Of a stretch of 64,000 nucleotides of DNA, positions 61,542 through 64,000 are shown piece by piece. The stretch's first letter is position 1, and each line of letters starts with the position of its first letter. Position numbers and translations under genes: made by a program. This DNA is from Sarcocystis neurona. Lineage: Eukaryota > Apicomplexa > Conoidasida > Eucoccidiorida > Sarcocystidae. The notes under the pieces were generated by a model. That model had not been told where the DNA came from and searched no databases. It saw only the letters and a list, made by a program, of their open reading frames with translations. The DNA lies in NCBI GenBank assembly GCA_000727475.1, contig KL647290.1, positions 883,051 to 947,050 of the forward strand, in the 5' to 3' direction.

Positions 61542-63562
61542 CATTGGCGAAAACGCGTTTGGTGTAGTTTCCGTCGGCACTGTCTGCGTGACGTACACAG
61601 CTTGCGGGCCAAGTGAATTTTTTTTTTTTCGCAGAGTGTGATTCTTCCTTGACGTCGGGTGCTTGGGTGGAAGTGTAGGCCCGCAGTGCTTGCATGGAAT
61701 ATTTGGTAGTTTATCTGGGAAAATTTGCCGTGACATGCACTGCGCTGCGAAGAAGGCGTTCACTAGTACGTTGTTAAGGGGCCCTGCAGACATATTTCCG
61801 CATTGCGACTTACGAGCTCTGCGGTCACAGGATGCACAGCGGTTGTGGGCATAGTTGTAGTGGGGAGGTGCTGCAGAAAACCGCTTCTTGAATATTTTTA
61901 CATGTTGTTTACCGCAGCAATGCTGCATGTCTTTTGTACCCAAGCGCGAATGCGCTCGTTAGGCTTTTTCGCGCGCGTAGCTCCTCACGCTGTGTACGTC
62001 GTATCCAGCTTCCTCGCGAAGCTCTGATGGTCAGCACGGTGCCTCGGTCTGTTTTTGTGACGCTTCTTTGCAGAGAATCGGGAAAGAACGACATGACCTC
62101 AAGCTCCGCACGTATAAGTATGTGAGCGAGTACAAGAAGGAGCGTGAGCAGCTCATTGCCTTAAAACGCGAAGCAAAGAAGAATGGTGGGTTACTGGAAG
62201 ACTACTGCGGAAAGAAATTCAGCCTTTATTTTACCGTGGCCTCTTCGCAGGCGTGCTTGTTCAAATGCTTTTGTGTGTTCCGTACGGGTGCGTTCGACAT
62301 GTGTGTGCCGCCAGCGGACGACGCCCAGCAGGTGGACCGAAGCGGCCATCTTTGCGTAGCCTTGGTTCGCTTAAGCAAGAAGTAGATCATACGGAACATT
62401 TTGCAGACAGTTTAATTTATCTGCTGAGGATACGTTAAACGGCCCTATGTGCGTCCTCGTAATGACAAGCGCAGGCAAACTTGTTTTTGTGGTGGCCGGT
62501 CGACCTTGGTAGGGATTAGTTTTTAATTCACAAGGTCGTTGAACTAGTGTCACCAGCAAATTGCGCTTCATCTCTGACTGCTTTTTTCGAGGGACGCGGT
62601 ACTCATTGCGAAGTTATACGTGGAAGCGTATATGTGCGTGTATGTGTGCGTAAACGTGGCTTGGGGTAAGCAAGCGTTTTGCATGACACCACGCGTGTTT
62701 GACTTTAACGCACGCTGATGAGAGACTAACGTTTTCAGACGGCATCTTCTGCCCTGAAGAAAACTTTTTCCAATCGCTTGCTGACGTGCATCTAAAATGC
62801 AACATATTCACCTGGGAAAAGGGTTTATTTCACCGTGTCCGTACAGGCATTAGGTGGTCGTAAGTGTTGAACCGAGGTGCACGTGAAGTTTTCGCCTGTA
62901 CGAACTGTTCGTGATTCGTACGCAGATACTCGTGCATCGGAAGGGTATCCAGCAGGTTAAAACTGTTGTGTGTTGGTAGCATTTTGTACTGATGTCGTGC
63001 TTTGATCTCGTACTCTACGAATGCACACAAAAACCTAGTGCCGTGCGCGCGAGAGAACCTTGCTCCCACAAACCCACGGGTGGAGGGTTCATACGCGGTC
63101 TTCTTTTCCCTTGCACACACCGGGAAGGCGGGGCGTGGGGAAACAAGAATAAGGTCAGCTGACTCGGCCACGCAGTGTTGTGCAAGTGTGCAATCTTGAA
63201 TCTTCACACCTCGCAGTGTTTGTAGGCTCCGGTCGTCGCAGACCTCTCTGAGTGGAAACATTGTGCAGTAATGACATTTTTATGTTCTTGTGCTGTGCCC
63301 TGTGTTATGTCTTATTCAGGAGGTTTCTATAGGGAACCCGAGGCAAAAGTAATCCTCGCGACCAGAATCAAGGGTATCAACAAGCTGGCACCGAAGCCAA
63401 AGATGATCCTGCGTCTGTTTCGCTTGAGACAGTTGCACAACGCGGTTTTCATCAAAGTGAACAAGGCCACTATTGAGATGCTAAAAGCCGTACAGCCGTT
63501 CATTACGTACGGATACCCGACGCTCAAGACGGTCCGCCAACTCGTCTACAAAAGAGGCTACG
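60573..63562 (+). CDS. RPL7: Ribosomal protein L7 (uL30), 3' end beyond the window
   Basis: A component of the large cytosolic ribosomal subunit. Exon 1 is just ATGGCG (60573-60578) before GTAAGC, a tiny first coding exon common in ribosomal protein genes. Exon 2 (61339-61467) has [17 protein letters not shown] and an Arg/Lys helix. Exon 3 (62074-62185) is a basic helix ending EAKKNG. Exon 4 (63320-63562) holds the uL30 core: [40 protein letters not shown] and [16 protein letters not shown]. All phases fit. Exon 4 ends at GTAAGT in phase 1, and no matching next exon is found before 64000, so roughly the last third of the protein is missing. Intron 3 contains a candidate snoRNA. Confidence 0.95.
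61511..61538. repeat. (TG)n microsatellite in RPL7 intron 2
   Basis: A pure TG run about 45 bases downstream of the exon 2 donor. Confidence 0.95.
62710..62789 (+). ncRNA. Candidate box C/D snoRNA in RPL7 intron 3
   Basis: A box C (TGATGA, 62716-62721) and a box D (CTGA, 62781-62784) are bracketed by a perfect 5-bp terminal stem: GCACG at 62710-62714 pairs with CGTGC at 62785-62789. Between them lie a D'-like CAGA (62736-62739) and a C'-like CTGAAGA (62754-62760), in the right order and at normal spacing. The overall length of 80 nt is typical. Introns of ribosomal protein genes often host such RNAs, released by splicing and used as guides for 2'-O-methylation of rRNA. The guides would be the bases just upstream of D' and D; I could not match them to an rRNA target. 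The base before TGATGA is C instead of a purine, a small deviation. Confidence 0.5.
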
Positions 63563-64000
63563 GTAAGTTGGCATTTGAAAATAGTGGACACCCTAGGTGG
63601 ACGTCTAAGAATTAACGTGTGTCAGTGACGTGCTGCGAAGTATGAATTTCGCCGTGTTGTGCGGTCAAGGTGCAGTAACGAGGAACCGTTAATGATAAAT
63701 TGCGACCCCTCGTCGAAGGGTAGACGATTGCGCGAAGCGGCGGCGGTTGTCGTGAAGATGCTGTTTCGTGAACAATGCACGATGTTGGTTGCAATTTTAG
63801 ACGACAAACGGCGTATCTCAGGAGCCAGTCTACATGGCCTGCTACGCCTAAGGGTTCCGCACACCGTTACATTTTTCAAGATTGACTGCCTCACCACCAC
63901 CGTCTAAGCTGCTACATGGCATGCAGATGAATGGCATGGGTAATGCGTGACAACATTTTGCACGTGTAGAGGGAGGGTAAGCTGAAAGTAAAAGTGGATT
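63563..64000 (+). other. Intron 4 of RPL7 (incomplete)
   Basis: The sequence after the exon 4 donor shows no continuation of the uL30 fold in any frame. The 60-92 codon frames on both strands look like chance. Confidence 0.7.

Overview
The window looks like nuclear DNA of a coccidian apicomplexan (relatives of Toxoplasma, Sarcocystis, Eimeria and Cyclospora); I cannot fix the genus. Reasons: conserved genes are cut into many short exons with GTAAG-type donors and pyrimidine-YAG acceptors. Introns and spacers are full of TA, TG/CA and TGTA microsatellites. Coding exons carry GCA/CAG-rich (Ala/Gln/Ser) runs. One gene is a very large unconventional myosin. Most long open frames here are chance frames in non-coding DNA, so I built models from conserved protein segments joined by phase-compatible splice sites.

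Layout. 0-7 kb: repeat-rich DNA with exons of at least one unrecognised plus-strand gene (best: 5410-5572 joined to 6377-6861, with a stop). 7-10.2 kb: no gene seen. 10.2-39.8 kb, minus strand: one myosin with an SH3-like N-terminus, a complete motor, an IQ neck, a long partly helical tail, a MyTH4 domain and a divergent FERM domain. 39.8-43.2 kb: divergent spacer. 43.2-46.4 kb, plus: an ABHD17-type serine hydrolase with an N-myristoylation signal. 46.9-47.3 kb: a 209-bp tandem duplication between convergent genes. 48.8-50.6 kb, minus: spliceosomal SmG. 50.6-55.3 kb: no gene supported. 55.35-57.5 kb, plus: a three-exon gene for a 76-residue C2H2 protein of the plant At2g23090 type. 60.57 kb to the right edge, plus: ribosomal protein L7, with its 3' end outside the window. 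Its third intron holds a good candidate box C/D snoRNA.

The genes do not form one pathway. Transport (myosin), lipid-modification turnover at membranes (ABHD17-like), splicing (SmG) and translation (RPL7 and the snoRNA) simply sit side by side. The most interesting item is the MyTH4-FERM myosin, a tail architecture best known from animal and amoebozoan filopodial motors. Coordinates of conserved exons should be exact to the base; exons in the variable tail, the FERM region and the left-end gene are proposals.
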